Positions 25,760 through 35,400 of a stretch of 64,000 nucleotides of DNA are shown here, in pieces. Each line of letters opens with the position of its first letter. The first letter of the stretch is position 1. The notes beneath the pieces were generated by a model, which saw nothing but the letters and a program-made list of their open reading frames with translations, was not told where the DNA came from and did no database searches. The stretch is from Aliikangiella marina. GTDB taxonomy: Bacteria > Pseudomonadota > Gammaproteobacteria > Enterobacterales > Kangiellaceae. The position numbers and the translations under genes are program-made. The stretch covers positions 434,001 through 498,000 of the forward strand of contig NZ_VIKR01000005.1 of NCBI RefSeq assembly GCF_007004765.1. The letters run 5' to 3'.

Positions 25760-26821
25760 ATGCAGCAAAGCGACTGGTGGTCCAGTTTTATTGATCGTAG
25801 CTCAAGTGCAGATGTAGAAATGAAACGACGTAAATTCGTGTTTTATTTCACAAGTTATGTCGGTAGTACCATTATTTACTTGTTTGCTTTTCAACATATT
25901 AACAGTGAAAACACTTTGTTAAAAACGGTGTTATTTGGCGGAGCCTCGCTAATCCTGGTTAATGTAGCCTTCTCTCATTTTTTTCATGAAAAGAAGTTTT
26001 TTACTTATATCTGTGGTCTTTGTGTTTCGCTGATGATGCTCGGCTTAGTCTATAGTGGTGGGCATATGAACACCGGTCTCTACTGGGTTTTTCCGTTTCC
26101 TTTTGTTTTATTTGTTCTGTTCGGTTATCAAGTAGGCTTGGCGAGCAATCTAGTGGTTTATGGATTGATTTGGTTTCTGCTGGTCAATCAACAACTAATT
26201 CCTGCTGAGTATTCTGATGAAGAAATCAGTCGCTTTTTATCTTCCTTTCTGGCAACCGTATTTCTTATGTTTATCGGTGAGTTTTTCCGCTATCAAAGTC
26301 ATTTAGAGATGGAATCAATTAATATCGATAAGCACCGTCAAGCCAACACTGATCAATTGACTAAGTTACCCAATCGGCGTTTTCTTGATTCTGTGTATAT
26401 CAAGCAGGTGATTGGTGAGCCCGGTTCGAACTTCCCATTGACTGTCGTTGCGCTTGATATTGACCACTTCAAGCAAGTCAACGATACCCACGGGCACCAT
26501 ATTGGTGATGAAATCTTAAAACACTTTGCCGGACTGCTTTCTTCTCATTCTCGTGACACTGATATGGTCGCAAGGATTGGCGGCGAAGAGTTTGTGATCC
26601 TGTTTCCACAAACTGAACTTACTCGTGGATATATTTTGGCTGAGAAGTTACGTCGCGTCATTGAAGAAAATTGCTTTTATTATGAAAACGCTCCAATTCC
26701 ATTAACCGCAAGTTTTGGCGTTGCTTGTGCGCTTACTGACAGCGATTTGAATGTCGCATTCAAAAAAGCTGACGCTCAGTTGTATGAAGCGAAAGAATCA
26801 GGTCGTAATCAAGTCAAATAA
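25760..26821 (+). CDS. membrane-bound diguanylate cyclase
   Basis: The 353-residue protein has six predicted membrane helices in the first 180 residues, arranged like a MASE-type sensor, then a GGDEF domain at about 195-352. The active site is GGEEF (about residue 273, in ARIGGEEFVIL) and the I-site RDTD lies five residues before it, so active and feedback-inhibited c-di-GMP synthesis is predicted. LDIDHFKQVNDTHGHHIGDE is the nucleotide- and metal-binding stretch. There is no strong ribosome-binding site; ATG 25760 is the only start upstream of the helices. The signal is unknown. Confidence 0.93.
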   Translation: MQQSDWWSSFIDRSSSADVEMKRRKFVFYFTSYVGSTIIYLFAFQHINSENTLLKTVLFGGASLILVNVAFSHFFHEKKFFTYICGLCVSLMMLGLVYSGGHMNTGLYWVFPFPFVLFVLFGYQVGLASNLVVYGLIWFLLVNQQLIPAEYSDEEISRFLSSFLATVFLMFIGEFFRYQSHLEMESINIDKHRQANTDQLTKLPNRRFLDSVYIKQVIGEPGSNFPLTVVALDIDHFKQVNDTHGHHIGDEILKHFAGLLSSHSRDTDMVARIGGEEFVILFPQTELTRGYILAEKLRRVIEENCFYYENAPIPLTASFGVACALTDSDLNVAFKKADAQLYEAKESGRNQVK

Positions 26822-26948
26822 CACTTACTCCTTTTTTCGTAAAACAAATTTTTTGAGACCATTATTCACCTTAAACCGTCTTATCTTGAGAATAACACAA
26901 GTTAGGTTTCTTTTATTTTCAATAGACTTATTTTGCGGGGAGTGGTTC

Positions 26949-27653
26949 ATGAAGAAAATAATGATGGTTGCGTTAATATTTAGTGTAGCTTTTATTGGTC
27001 GGTTGTGTGCATTTGAGTCAACCAATTCAAGACAAGCAACGCTCTCAGAACTTTGTGGTAAAAAGAGTTGCGGGTCAGTTTTTAAAAAGCTTCGCAAATA
27101 CGCAGGTAACGGAAGTCCACACGCGCAGTCTGTGCTAGCGATGATGTATCTCGGTGGAATTGGAACCGACCAAAATGTTGAAGCAGGATATAAATTCATG
27201 CGTAAGTCAGCTAAAAATGGCTTAGCCTTTGCGCAATACCATTTGGCAGTAATGTATCGAGAAGGCGTCGTTATTAAGAAAGATGAAGAAGAAGGATTAA
27301 AGTGGCTTAAAAAAGCAGCCAAATCAGGCTATCAACAAGCGATAAACATGCTCAATAATGACGGGAAAACCATCGATAACCGAGATCCGAAAGCGTTTAC
27401 AGGAGAGTATATGGTGGTTACCACAGACACTCCAACGCTGACTGACTTTTTAGAATACTTGAGAGCATTAGGCTTCGGTAAAGACGGCCAAACGGGCTCT
27501 AGAATTAAAGGTCAGGGCTGTGCAAATTCCGCCTTTTCTTGCTTAACTTGGAACGTAAGTACTTCGTCGGGAAGAAAAAACTTTGACAATATGTTAATTC
27601 GTTTAAATGCATGGACTACCGCATTAGAAATGCAAGCACGTAATAGAGGATAA
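26949..27653 (+). CDS. secreted Sel1-repeat protein, paralogue 1 of 3
   Basis: The 234-residue exported protein has a signal peptide of about 21 residues. A Cys pair follows in LCGKKSC. Two to three Sel1-like repeats (about 55-135: HAQSVLAMMYLGGIGTDQN, FAQYHLAVMYREGVV) form a short helical solenoid. A separate C-terminal domain of about 75 residues has TLTDFLEYLRALGFGKDGQ and a second Cys pair in GCANSAFSC. Sel1 repeats mediate protein contacts; the C-terminal domain is not one I recognise. ATG 26949 is chosen because GGGGAG lies six bases upstream and a signal peptide follows; the frame extends further upstream into the cyclase gene. Two homologous genes follow on the same strand. Confidence 0.88.
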   Translation: MKKIMMVALIFSVAFIGRLCAFESTNSRQATLSELCGKKSCGSVFKKLRKYAGNGSPHAQSVLAMMYLGGIGTDQNVEAGYKFMRKSAKNGLAFAQYHLAVMYREGVVIKKDEEEGLKWLKKAAKSGYQQAINMLNNDGKTIDNRDPKAFTGEYMVVTTDTPTLTDFLEYLRALGFGKDGQTGSRIKGQGCANSAFSCLTWNVSTSSGRKNFDNMLIRLNAWTTALEMQARNRG

Positions 27654-27744
27654 ATAAAATTGAAGAATGGGATGATGTAAAAAATAATTAAATTTTATGC
27701 GACCATAAACTAACTTTAATGCTCTTTAATGATGATATTAGTTG

Positions 27745-27762
27745 GGCTTACTTTGGTAAGCC
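27745..27762 (+). promoter_or_regulatory. hairpin in leader of Sel1 paralogue 2
   Basis: GGCTTAC and GTAAGCC form a perfect 7-bp stem with a TTTG loop, followed by an AT-rich but not pure T tail, 27 bases before the start codon of the second paralogue. It may be a weak terminator of the first gene or a 5' leader structure of the second. Confidence 0.45.
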
Positions 27763-27789
27763 TCATATTTATATTTTTAGGGGGATTAA

Positions 27790-28491
27790 ATGAAACTTAT
27801 GAAAGTAATTTTAGTGTTAGGAATGGTCGCTTTGACCTTTAATCTTAATGCGATTGAATCAGAGCAGTCGGTTAGAGCGACATTATCAGAGCTGTGCGGG
27901 GAAAAAAGCTGTAAAACGATTTTCAAAAAGCTCCGTAAATACGCAAGAAATGGTAGCCCTCATGCGCAATCAGTATTAGCGATGATGTATTTGGGCGGTA
28001 TTGGTGTCGATCAGGATCTTGAAGCAGGTTATAAATATATGCGAAAGTCGGCGAAGAATGGACTGGCCTTTGCTCAATATCACCTGGCGATAATGTACAG
28101 GGATGGCGTTGTTACAGACAAAGATGAAGAAGAATCATTAAAGTGGCTCACTAAATCGGCAAGTTCAGGATATCGTCAGGCCAAGGCTTTACTAAATGGT
28201 GAGGGTAAATCAACGGTAAATCCAGAAGATTTTGAAGGTGAACACTTAGTCGTTACAGCAGAATCGCCAACCTTGACAGATTTTATGGAATACCTCAGAG
28301 CCCTGGGTTACGGCAAAGACGGGCAAACGGGTTCGCGCATAAAAGGGCAGGGGTGTGCAAACTCGGCATTTTCTTGTTTAACTTGGGATGTCAATACCGG
28401 TGGCGGTCGAAAAAACTTTGATAATATGTTGTCACGACTTCACTCTTACAATACCGCATTAGAAATGAAACGTTTAGGCAATACCAAGTAA
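27790..28491 (+). CDS. secreted Sel1-repeat protein, paralogue 2 of 3
   Basis: The 233-residue protein is very similar to the preceding one across its full length: signal peptide of about 21 residues, Cys pair in LCGEKSC, Sel1-like repeats (HAQSVLAMMYLGGIGVDQD, FAQYHLAIMYRDGVV), and the same C-terminal domain with LTDFMEYLRALGYGKDGQ and GCANSAFSC. The four cysteines are conserved and would lie in the periplasm, where two disulfides are plausible. AGGGGG lies five bases before the ATG. The gene is separated by 136 bases from paralogue 1 and has its own leader hairpin. The tandem arrangement points to local duplication. Function unknown. Confidence 0.88.
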   Translation: MKLMKVILVLGMVALTFNLNAIESEQSVRATLSELCGEKSCKTIFKKLRKYARNGSPHAQSVLAMMYLGGIGVDQDLEAGYKYMRKSAKNGLAFAQYHLAIMYRDGVVTDKDEEESLKWLTKSASSGYRQAKALLNGEGKSTVNPEDFEGEHLVVTAESPTLTDFMEYLRALGYGKDGQTGSRIKGQGCANSAFSCLTWDVNTGGGRKNFDNMLSRLHSYNTALEMKRLGNTK

Positions 28492-28633
28492 GTTACTGAT
28501 TAAATAATTAGATCGAATATCAAGTTGAAGTAACAGAATTAATTTTCGGTTAGTTTGACTTGATTTATCTACTTTTTTAAACTGGTTAAAAAAATTTTGC
28601 TGCGAAAAAAAGTTCTATTGGTGGTTTGAAGTC

Positions 28634-28667
28634 TGAATTGTGAATTGTGAATTGTGAATTGTGAATC
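28634..28667. repeat. heptanucleotide tandem repeat upstream of Sel1 paralogue 3
   Basis: TGAATTG is repeated four times perfectly at 28634-28661, followed by a partial TGAATC. It lies 32 bases before the start codon of the third paralogue, where a change in copy number would shift promoter or leader spacing. Confidence 0.9.
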
Positions 28668-28698
28668 GAGAAGTGTGGTGAACAAAACGAGGTAAAAC

Positions 28699-29415
28699 AT
28701 GAAATTGATTAAAATAATTTTTATCGTCATCGCATTAATTATGTCGTTTAATGCTCAATCTGAATCAAATGAGCTACTTGCTAAGCGAGCAGAGATAGAA
28801 GCTCAATTATGCGGAGAGAAGAGCTGTAAATTTGTCTTCAAGAAATTGCGCAAGTTTGCACGAAATGGCAGCATGCATGCTCAGTCAGTGCTTGCGATGC
28901 TTTATCTCGGTGGTATCGGTACAGAGCAAAACATTGAAGTAGGCTTAAAGTTTATGCAAAAAGCGGCTCGCGGCGGCTTAGCCTTTGCGCAGTACGAACT
29001 AGGAATTATGTATCTCAAAGGTAGCGCTGTCGAAAAAAACGAATCCAAAGGGAGAGCCTGGATCCAAAAAGCAGCGGATGCAGGTTTTGATAAAGCGATT
29101 GCTTTTCTTAACCCTCAACAAGAGCGGCAGCAAGAGGTTGTTGTTGATCCGAAAGATTTTGAGGGCGAATATATGATTGTCCGATCAGATACGCCAAGCT
29201 TAACCGATTTTGTTGCCTTTTTGAGAGCACAGGGATTTGGTAAAGATCTTCAAACTGGTTCTCATATTCCTGGCAGAGGCTGCCACAACAGTGCTCAGTC
29301 CTGTTTGTCGTGGAATATTAACACCAACACGGGCGGAAACAATTTTAGGAACATGCTGACTCGGCTCGGTGCCTACAATACGGCGCTTGAAATGCAACAG
29401 CGTAACAGTGGCTAA
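28699..29415 (+). CDS. secreted Sel1-repeat protein, paralogue 3 of 3
   Basis: The 238-residue protein is the most diverged of the three but keeps every landmark: signal peptide (about 20 residues), LCGEKSC, Sel1-like repeats (HAQSVLAMLYLGGIGTEQN, FAQYELGIMYLKGSAV), and the C-terminal domain with LTDFVAFLRAQGFGKDLQTGS and GCHNSAQSC. A short Gln/Arg-rich linker joins the two parts. GAGG lies six bases before the ATG. The leader carries a TGAATTG heptamer repeat. A strong terminator follows at 29439, closing the three-gene set. Confidence 0.88.
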   Translation: MKLIKIIFIVIALIMSFNAQSESNELLAKRAEIEAQLCGEKSCKFVFKKLRKFARNGSMHAQSVLAMLYLGGIGTEQNIEVGLKFMQKAARGGLAFAQYELGIMYLKGSAVEKNESKGRAWIQKAADAGFDKAIAFLNPQQERQQEVVVDPKDFEGEYMIVRSDTPSLTDFVAFLRAQGFGKDLQTGSHIPGRGCHNSAQSCLSWNINTNTGGNNFRNMLTRLGAYNTALEMQQRNSG

Positions 29416-29438
29416 CTAGAAAACCGATTTTTCGATAG

Positions 29439-29478
29439 AAAGCTCGTTTAGTGCGTCTAAACGAGCTTTTTTATTTTT
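29439..29478 (+). terminator. strong rho-independent terminator after the Sel1 gene set
   Basis: A perfect 13-bp stem, AAAGCTCGTTTAG/CTAAACGAGCTTT, with a five-base loop is followed by TTTTTATTTTT. It lies 23 bases after the stop codon of paralogue 3. Confidence 0.95.
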
Positions 29479-29525
29479 CAGAGCGTATATTATTGGAAGT
29501 CCAGATAATAAATGCAGGCATAAAA

Positions 29526-30473
29526 ATGAAAGTTTCGTATTGGATAGTTTTTTTTTCGTTCATCTTATTTCACTCCGGCTCGGTAAATGCTAGTGAGCAA
29601 AAAGCAGTTTTAGTTACTGGCGCAACCAGTGGTATCGGTCTTCGAATTACCGAACACTTGTCTTCACAAGGATATTTTGTATACGCCGGAGCAAGAAAAG
29701 ATGAGGATATGCAACGGCTCAACAAATTAAAAAATGTTCAAGCTGTTCGGCTCGATGTTAACAAACAAGCGCAAATTGATGCTGCTGTTAAAACGATTCA
29801 AACTGCAGGGCGAGGTTTATATGGTTTGGTTAATAACGCTGGCGTAGCGATATTAGGTCCGTTAACAGAGACTCCAGAAAATGATTTTGATTTTCAAATG
29901 CAAGTTAACTTATACGGTCCTTATCGCGTGACCAAAGCCTTTGCGCCAATGATAATCGAGTCAAAAGGGCGGATATCAACCATCGGCTCTATTTCCGGAA
30001 TTTTGTCTGGCCCTTTGTTCGGCCCCTACTCTATGAGTAAGCACGCGATTGAAGCGTTTACCGATTCACTCGCTGCAGAAATGGCACAGTTTGGCGTGAA
30101 GGTCAGTGTTATTGAGCCAGGCAATTACAACTCTAAAATTGGCGAAAACCTGAAAAGACGGTTTAAGGGCAAAGAAAAACTGCTTGAGCAATCACGCTAT
30201 AAAGAAGCGTGGACTGGCGTTATGGAACGAGTAGGGAGTAGAACGCAATATAAGGATCCTATTGATGTCGCAAAAGCGGTAGAAGAGGCATTGTTTAATG
30301 CTGCGCCTAAGAAACGTTATTTAGTGGTGCCCAATCAACGAGAGGCAGATATCACTGTGCGACAAGCCATTAGGGAAGCGGTTCAACTTAATTTTTCACA
30401 TGAATATTCGTTAGATCAAGAAAGTTTAATGAAGGTGCTTGATGAGGAGATCAAGCGCGTAAGTAAAAAATAA
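29526..30473 (+). CDS. short-chain dehydrogenase/reductase with N-terminal signal or anchor
   Basis: The 315-residue SDR has a classical core: cofactor loop TGATSGIG near residue 35, NNAG near 110, catalytic Ser in IGSISG and YxxxK as YSMSK near 178. The first 22 residues are a hydrophobic stretch ending in SVNASEQ, which reads as a cleavable signal or membrane anchor; this is unusual because NAD(P)-dependent SDRs are normally cytoplasmic. ATG 29526 is the start that keeps this segment; the frame is open upstream through the terminator but that is not plausible coding. Substrate unknown; the fold resembles 17-beta-hydroxysteroid or retinol dehydrogenase-like SDRs. The ribosome-binding site is weak. 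Confidence 0.87.
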   Translation: MKVSYWIVFFSFILFHSGSVNASEQKAVLVTGATSGIGLRITEHLSSQGYFVYAGARKDEDMQRLNKLKNVQAVRLDVNKQAQIDAAVKTIQTAGRGLYGLVNNAGVAILGPLTETPENDFDFQMQVNLYGPYRVTKAFAPMIIESKGRISTIGSISGILSGPLFGPYSMSKHAIEAFTDSLAAEMAQFGVKVSVIEPGNYNSKIGENLKRRFKGKEKLLEQSRYKEAWTGVMERVGSRTQYKDPIDVAKAVEEALFNAAPKKRYLVVPNQREADITVRQAIREAVQLNFSHEYSLDQESLMKVLDEEIKRVSKK

Positions 30474-30483
30474 AAAGCCAAAA

Positions 30484-30508
30484 AAAAAGCCAGCATTGCT
30501 GGCTTTTT
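30484..30508. terminator. bidirectional terminator between SDR and subtilase genes
   Basis: AAAAAGCCAGC and GCTGGCTTTTT flank a three-base loop, so both strands read as a stem followed by a T-run. It serves the two convergent genes on either side. Confidence 0.93.
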
Positions 30509-30521
30509 CATTAAGGATTTA

Positions 30522-32186
30522 TTAACCACACTTTTTAGGGCCGCCTTTACATGGCTCTGGGTCACCACCACCATCGCCGTCACCGCCATCAACTGCACCG
30601 GTACAAGCGTTAGCATTTAAGTAGTTACTCGCTGCTGCAGCTTTAGCAATACCATACCCAAAGTAGTCGTCTCTTCCGCTCGCCCCTTGGTCTTCGGCTG
30701 TTGCTTTAAGCGCCGTGCGAATTTCCTCGCCAGAGCAGGTTGGATGATTTGACCAGACTAGTGCCGCTACCCCTGCAACTGCTGGAGTTGCCATGGAAGT
30801 TCCTGACATGTAGCCGTAATCGCCTGCGCTAACGTCCACCGATGCAGCGGAAGCAGCTTCTAATGCTGGCCCGTCTGCTTGAGTTGCACCAACCGCAGGA
30901 ATACTGGTGTTATTTGGGCTACCTAATGTGCCGTAAAGCATGCCTGGCTCATTATTGTAGATGATGGCACCAATCCCACCGCTATTTTCGCAATTGGCGA
31001 CTTTATCTTGGAATGAAATGTTGCCGCGAGCAATAATACAAATTTTGCCATTAGCACCACTATCAGTGGCTTCTGCGGTGCCCATATTATAGGTAGCGCC
31101 TGCAGCGAAACCTTGGTTTTCCATAGCAGACGAAGCATATGCGGTGTTATCCGCTGACATCGAAGACAATGTTGCTCCACCAGCCGGGTAGGTAGATAGC
31201 GTATCAACCCCACCTGCAGTGACTTCAACACCGAAGCCATCATGTGTTTCCGTCGTTGCTCTTTTTCCGCGACCAGAGGTTTTAGTATTACTTGGGAATT
31301 GAGAGAAATCAGCAATATTATTGTCTGCGTCATTAGCCCCAATCATCATAACTGATTTGTAGCCCGCAGGATAAGAGCGCATATTGTTACCGTCGTTACC
31401 GGCTGCAGCCAATACTAATCCGCCGTTTGCTCGGAAAGTGTTAAAAGCATTTTCTTCAGTGCTATTAGCGCCACCGCCACCTAAACTCATAGTGATGATG
31501 TTTGCACCTGCGTTAGTACATTTTTGCGCAGCGAATGCGAGATCTGAAGAGTATCCCCAACCTGCCGCATTGAATACTTTGATAATATGCATTGGCACAC
31601 CAGGAGCCATACCGATCACGCCGAATCCATTGTCAGCTGCGCCAACGGTTCCTGCAACGTGAGTACCATGAGGCCCACCATCTTCGTTCCAGTTGCCAGT
31701 GCCTGAGTCGTTATCGCCAGTGATCACGCTCCAGTCAAAGTCATAGTTGTAACCGCCTGTTTCGCCAGTTCCACCTGCGATCCCAGAATCGATAACACAA
31801 ACTTTTTGACCGCTTTGTAAAGTTAGTTGGTTCGCTTGTGATTGGTAGTAAGCATAGGGTGCGAGCTGCTCAACCGCAGGATTACCTACATCATCTTGAT
31901 AAGCCGCTAAAAGCACACGTCTAGGATCTTCCTCAATCAAACGAATGTGCGGATTATTTAAAAGACCTTTGACTTCGTCTAAAGATTTTCCATCAAATGA
32001 GGCTGCGATAAACCCGTCAGCGTCTACTTTGATTTCGCCGCCCATTTGATTGGCTAAAGCTTTAACGATGCCTTTTTTCCCTGGCTCAACTTGAATAACA
32101 AATCGACTGTCGTCGGCCATTACCGCCGTCGATGTTCCAAGTGCAAGCATGGTAGCAACAGAAATTTTTGAAATTTTAGATACCAC
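30522..32186 (-). CDS. secreted subtilisin-like serine protease (S8) with PA domain
   Basis: The 554-residue preproprotease starts at GTG 32186, chosen because GGGAG lies seven bases upstream and a signal peptide (SVATMLALGTSTAVMA) follows directly; the frame extends 32 codons further without support. An inhibitor-I9-like prodomain covers about 27-90. The catalytic triad is Asp133 (VIDSGIAG), His173 (HGTHVAG) and Ser464 (GTSMATP). A protease-associated insert lies at about 350-430. The tail carries two Cys in CKGGPKKCG, after a Gly/Asp-rich linker. It is probably an extracellular protease for protein nutrition. It ends in a shared bidirectional terminator; the hybrid kinase gene lies upstream in the same direction. 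Confidence 0.94.
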   Translation of the reverse strand: MVSKISKISVATMLALGTSTAVMADDSRFVIQVEPGKKGIVKALANQMGGEIKVDADGFIAASFDGKSLDEVKGLLNNPHIRLIEEDPRRVLLAAYQDDVGNPAVEQLAPYAYYQSQANQLTLQSGQKVCVIDSGIAGGTGETGGYNYDFDWSVITGDNDSGTGNWNEDGGPHGTHVAGTVGAADNGFGVIGMAPGVPMHIIKVFNAAGWGYSSDLAFAAQKCTNAGANIITMSLGGGGANSTEENAFNTFRANGGLVLAAAGNDGNNMRSYPAGYKSVMMIGANDADNNIADFSQFPSNTKTSGRGKRATTETHDGFGVEVTAGGVDTLSTYPAGGATLSSMSADNTAYASSAMENQGFAAGATYNMGTAEATDSGANGKICIIARGNISFQDKVANCENSGGIGAIIYNNEPGMLYGTLGSPNNTSIPAVGATQADGPALEAASAASVDVSAGDYGYMSGTSMATPAVAGVAALVWSNHPTCSGEEIRTALKATAEDQGASGRDDYFGYGIAKAAAASNYLNANACTGAVDGGDGDGGGDPEPCKGGPKKCG

Positions 32187-32431
32187 TTTGACTCTCCCAA
32201 TTGAGTTAATTTTGAGTTGTTTCGTCGTCGTAAGAGACTCTTCTAGTTTTGTTTTAAGTTGATAGAGTTCCGCAGGGGACAACCCTTAGACGTGCTAAGA
32301 TTATTGGAATTATTTGCTTGCTGAGATAGTTAGAAAGCGACAAAGATTCGTACAAAACCGACAAATTTGGCTTGTTTGTGTAAAATTCACACGGAAAATG
32401 CGCCGCTTAATAAGAGGTCAGGCCAGCAGAG

Positions 32432-35400
32432 CTATGATTGCTGGGCGCGCGATTGCTGATAGGCTTTAGGAGTGATTTTGTAGGTTTCTTTGAAACAGCG
32501 GCCAAAATAGGACTGGGAAGTAAATCCACAAGTTTGTGCGACAAAGCCAATTTGATCACCACGATCGAGCATTGGTTTGGCTTGTTTCAAGCGAAATTGT
32601 TTTAGTGCTTCTAGTGGACTTAAACCAAGTACTGACTTTACCTTTCTTTGGACTTGGCGGTCACTCATCGCCAGGATTTTTGACATCGATTGCAGCGAGA
32701 ATTCGCAGTCTTGGTAATGTGTTTCGAAAATTTCATTCAGTTTAGTGACAAATTGATCTTCGATTTCTGTGGTTGCTTCAATTTTTGAAGAGTCAGCTTG
32801 CCACTGGCTCGCGAGCTTTTGTTGGAGTTTCGCTCTTGAGTTTAGTTGGTTATTTACTCTCAACAGCAACTCCTTACTATTAAAAGGCTTGCTTAAGTAG
32901 TCCTCTGCTTCGGATTCTAAACCTTTAATCTTGCTTTCATCATCGCTTCTCGCGGTCAGCATGATAACTGGAATATGAGTCGTTAACTCGTTGTTCTTTA
33001 TTGCTTTCAATAGCTCAAACCCATCAATACCGGGCATCATTACATCTGAAATAATAATATCGGGAAGGTAATCAAGCGCAAGCCGCAATCCCTCATTTCC
33101 GTCGCTTGCAACCAAACATTGATGATGTGATGATAAAATTGCTTCAATGTGTGCCTGCATGTCGTGATTGTCTTCCACGATTAGGACGGAAAATTTAGAC
33201 TTTTTGTTTTGTTCAGCTTTGATAAATTCTTGTGATCGGATTATTTCTTCAGCTAAAGTCTGGCTATTTTTATCGCTCGTTAATCGGTCAACTTGTGCCT
33301 TGTTATCCGCGCTGCTGGGAACTGCCGCTGGCATAACGATATTAAAAGTACTGCCTAAATTAAGCGCCGAAGTGACATGGATAGTCCAGCCCATGGCATC
33401 GCAAAGTTCTTTGACTAACGCTAAGCCAATTCCGACTCCCTGGATTGCTTGAGTTTGAGCAGAATCTACACGATGAAAACGCTCAAATATTGATTCTATT
33501 TGTGATGTCTCTAGACCAATTCCAGAGTCTTTGACCGTCAGAGAATATTGACCGCCTAAGTGATTTAAAGTCACGCTAATTTTGCCATTTTGAGTGTACT
33601 TGAACGCATTCGATAACAAGTTAAATAAAATCTTTTCCAATGCATTTTGGTTGCCTTCAACCCAGGCCGATTGGCTGATGCTAACGGCAAATTCTAATGA
33701 TCGATCAATCGCCATTTTTTCGAATGATTGACACGAGAATTTTATGGTTGGGATGATATCGATTGCTTCAACCGGCAGAGGTTCGTGACCAATTTTTGAT
33801 AGGTCGAGTAGTTGGTCGACCATTCTTATCATTCTTAGACTATTACGTTTCGCCGTATTGAGCTGTTCAATATCCTCCGCATATTTATTTTTGTTGGATA
33901 AGTTATCTAAAACGCCATTAATGATGGTTAATGGGGTCCTGAATTCATGTGACATATTGGCTGTAAACTGGTCTTTCAAATGATGTGCTTCTTCCTCAGC
34001 TTTTTTCTGTTTACTAATGTTGATAACCGAAACCACCATTAACCCCTGATGATTGTTGATATCTTTTGATAAAGTGATATGGACCGGAATATGCTCATTA
34101 TCACTGTTACAAATAGTTGACTCTAACTCGATACCATCATTCTCAACGTTAAGCTTCCGCTGATAGCTTTTGTAATTGAAGTAGCGTGATAATTCACCTT
34201 CTGCATGCGTTACTTGCAAGAATGACTGACCAATGATGTCGTCTTTGGTCAGTCCGAGAATACTACATGCGGCTGGGTTGCATGATTGCACGACATAGTC
34301 AGAATTAAGCGTAAAAATTGCGTTGTTAGTCGTTTCAAGAATTGATTTGTTAGACGCCGCTTGCTCCTTGAGGCTCTCGGTTTGTTGAAGTAAGCGTTGC
34401 TTCATGACATCAGTTTCGAGGCGATTGTCTGTAATTATTTTTTGCTGATGACGAAGTTGTTCGGTAAATAAATTCAATTGAACTATGGCGAGTAATAACA
34501 ACAGCGAAAACCAAAGATAAAATATAGTCGATTGAGTTGCTGAGAGTGGGCTGAACCATTCATTAGTGTTATTAATTAAAATATATAAAATAAAGCACAG
34601 TGAAACGAAAAATAGCGGGCTATTCAACAAATGTGATTTTGAAAAAGTGAGGTTTTGGTTCTGTTCAATAGAACTACTTTGGCGCACTTTTAAGGCGGCT
34701 ATCACTAATAAGTATGGTGTGTACCAAAGCCAGTCCTGCCATGTCCCAGAGTTAAGTTGATTGGCGTTGGTCACATGCAGGCTCTCGACAAAATCGGCTA
34801 TTGCCCAGTTAAACATGGCAAGCGCCATCAAAAAGTAGCTCACCCAATAGAATTTACGGCAAACCCAAGCTAGCTGCAGCCAACGTAATGTCAGATAGAT
34901 GTCCATCAGCAAGTAGAAGGAGAAGTCTGCACTGATTAAATAGATTGGTTGTTGAATTGTTGGTGCCGGTGCTAACACTAGAAATACAAAAGCACCTACC
35001 GCGAAAGTAAATGTGCTCACTAAAACTAATAAACTTTGTCCGCTCAAGAGCTCTCTAGCTTCTCGGTAGCTTTTGACTTCGATTGCCGCTGTCATAAGGG
35101 CATAAAACAAGAAGTAAGCCGTGTTGGTCAGCAAGCTTTGTGCTTGGGGGCTCAATTCTTGCCAGTAAAATAATCTTAAAAGGGTTAAAAGAAACCACGC
35201 TGAGAATGCGCCAGCGAGTAAGAGCCAATAGACCGGATCAACGATCGACTTTGCATCACGCACCTTTAAAAAGATAGCCATGATGACAAGCCCGAGAAAT
35301 ACAGGATCTGCGAACTGTCGGCTAAACAAGGCTTGCGAAAATAAACTATCTCCAGGCAGCAAATATCCAACAAAAATAACAAGAACAACGATAGCTGCAA

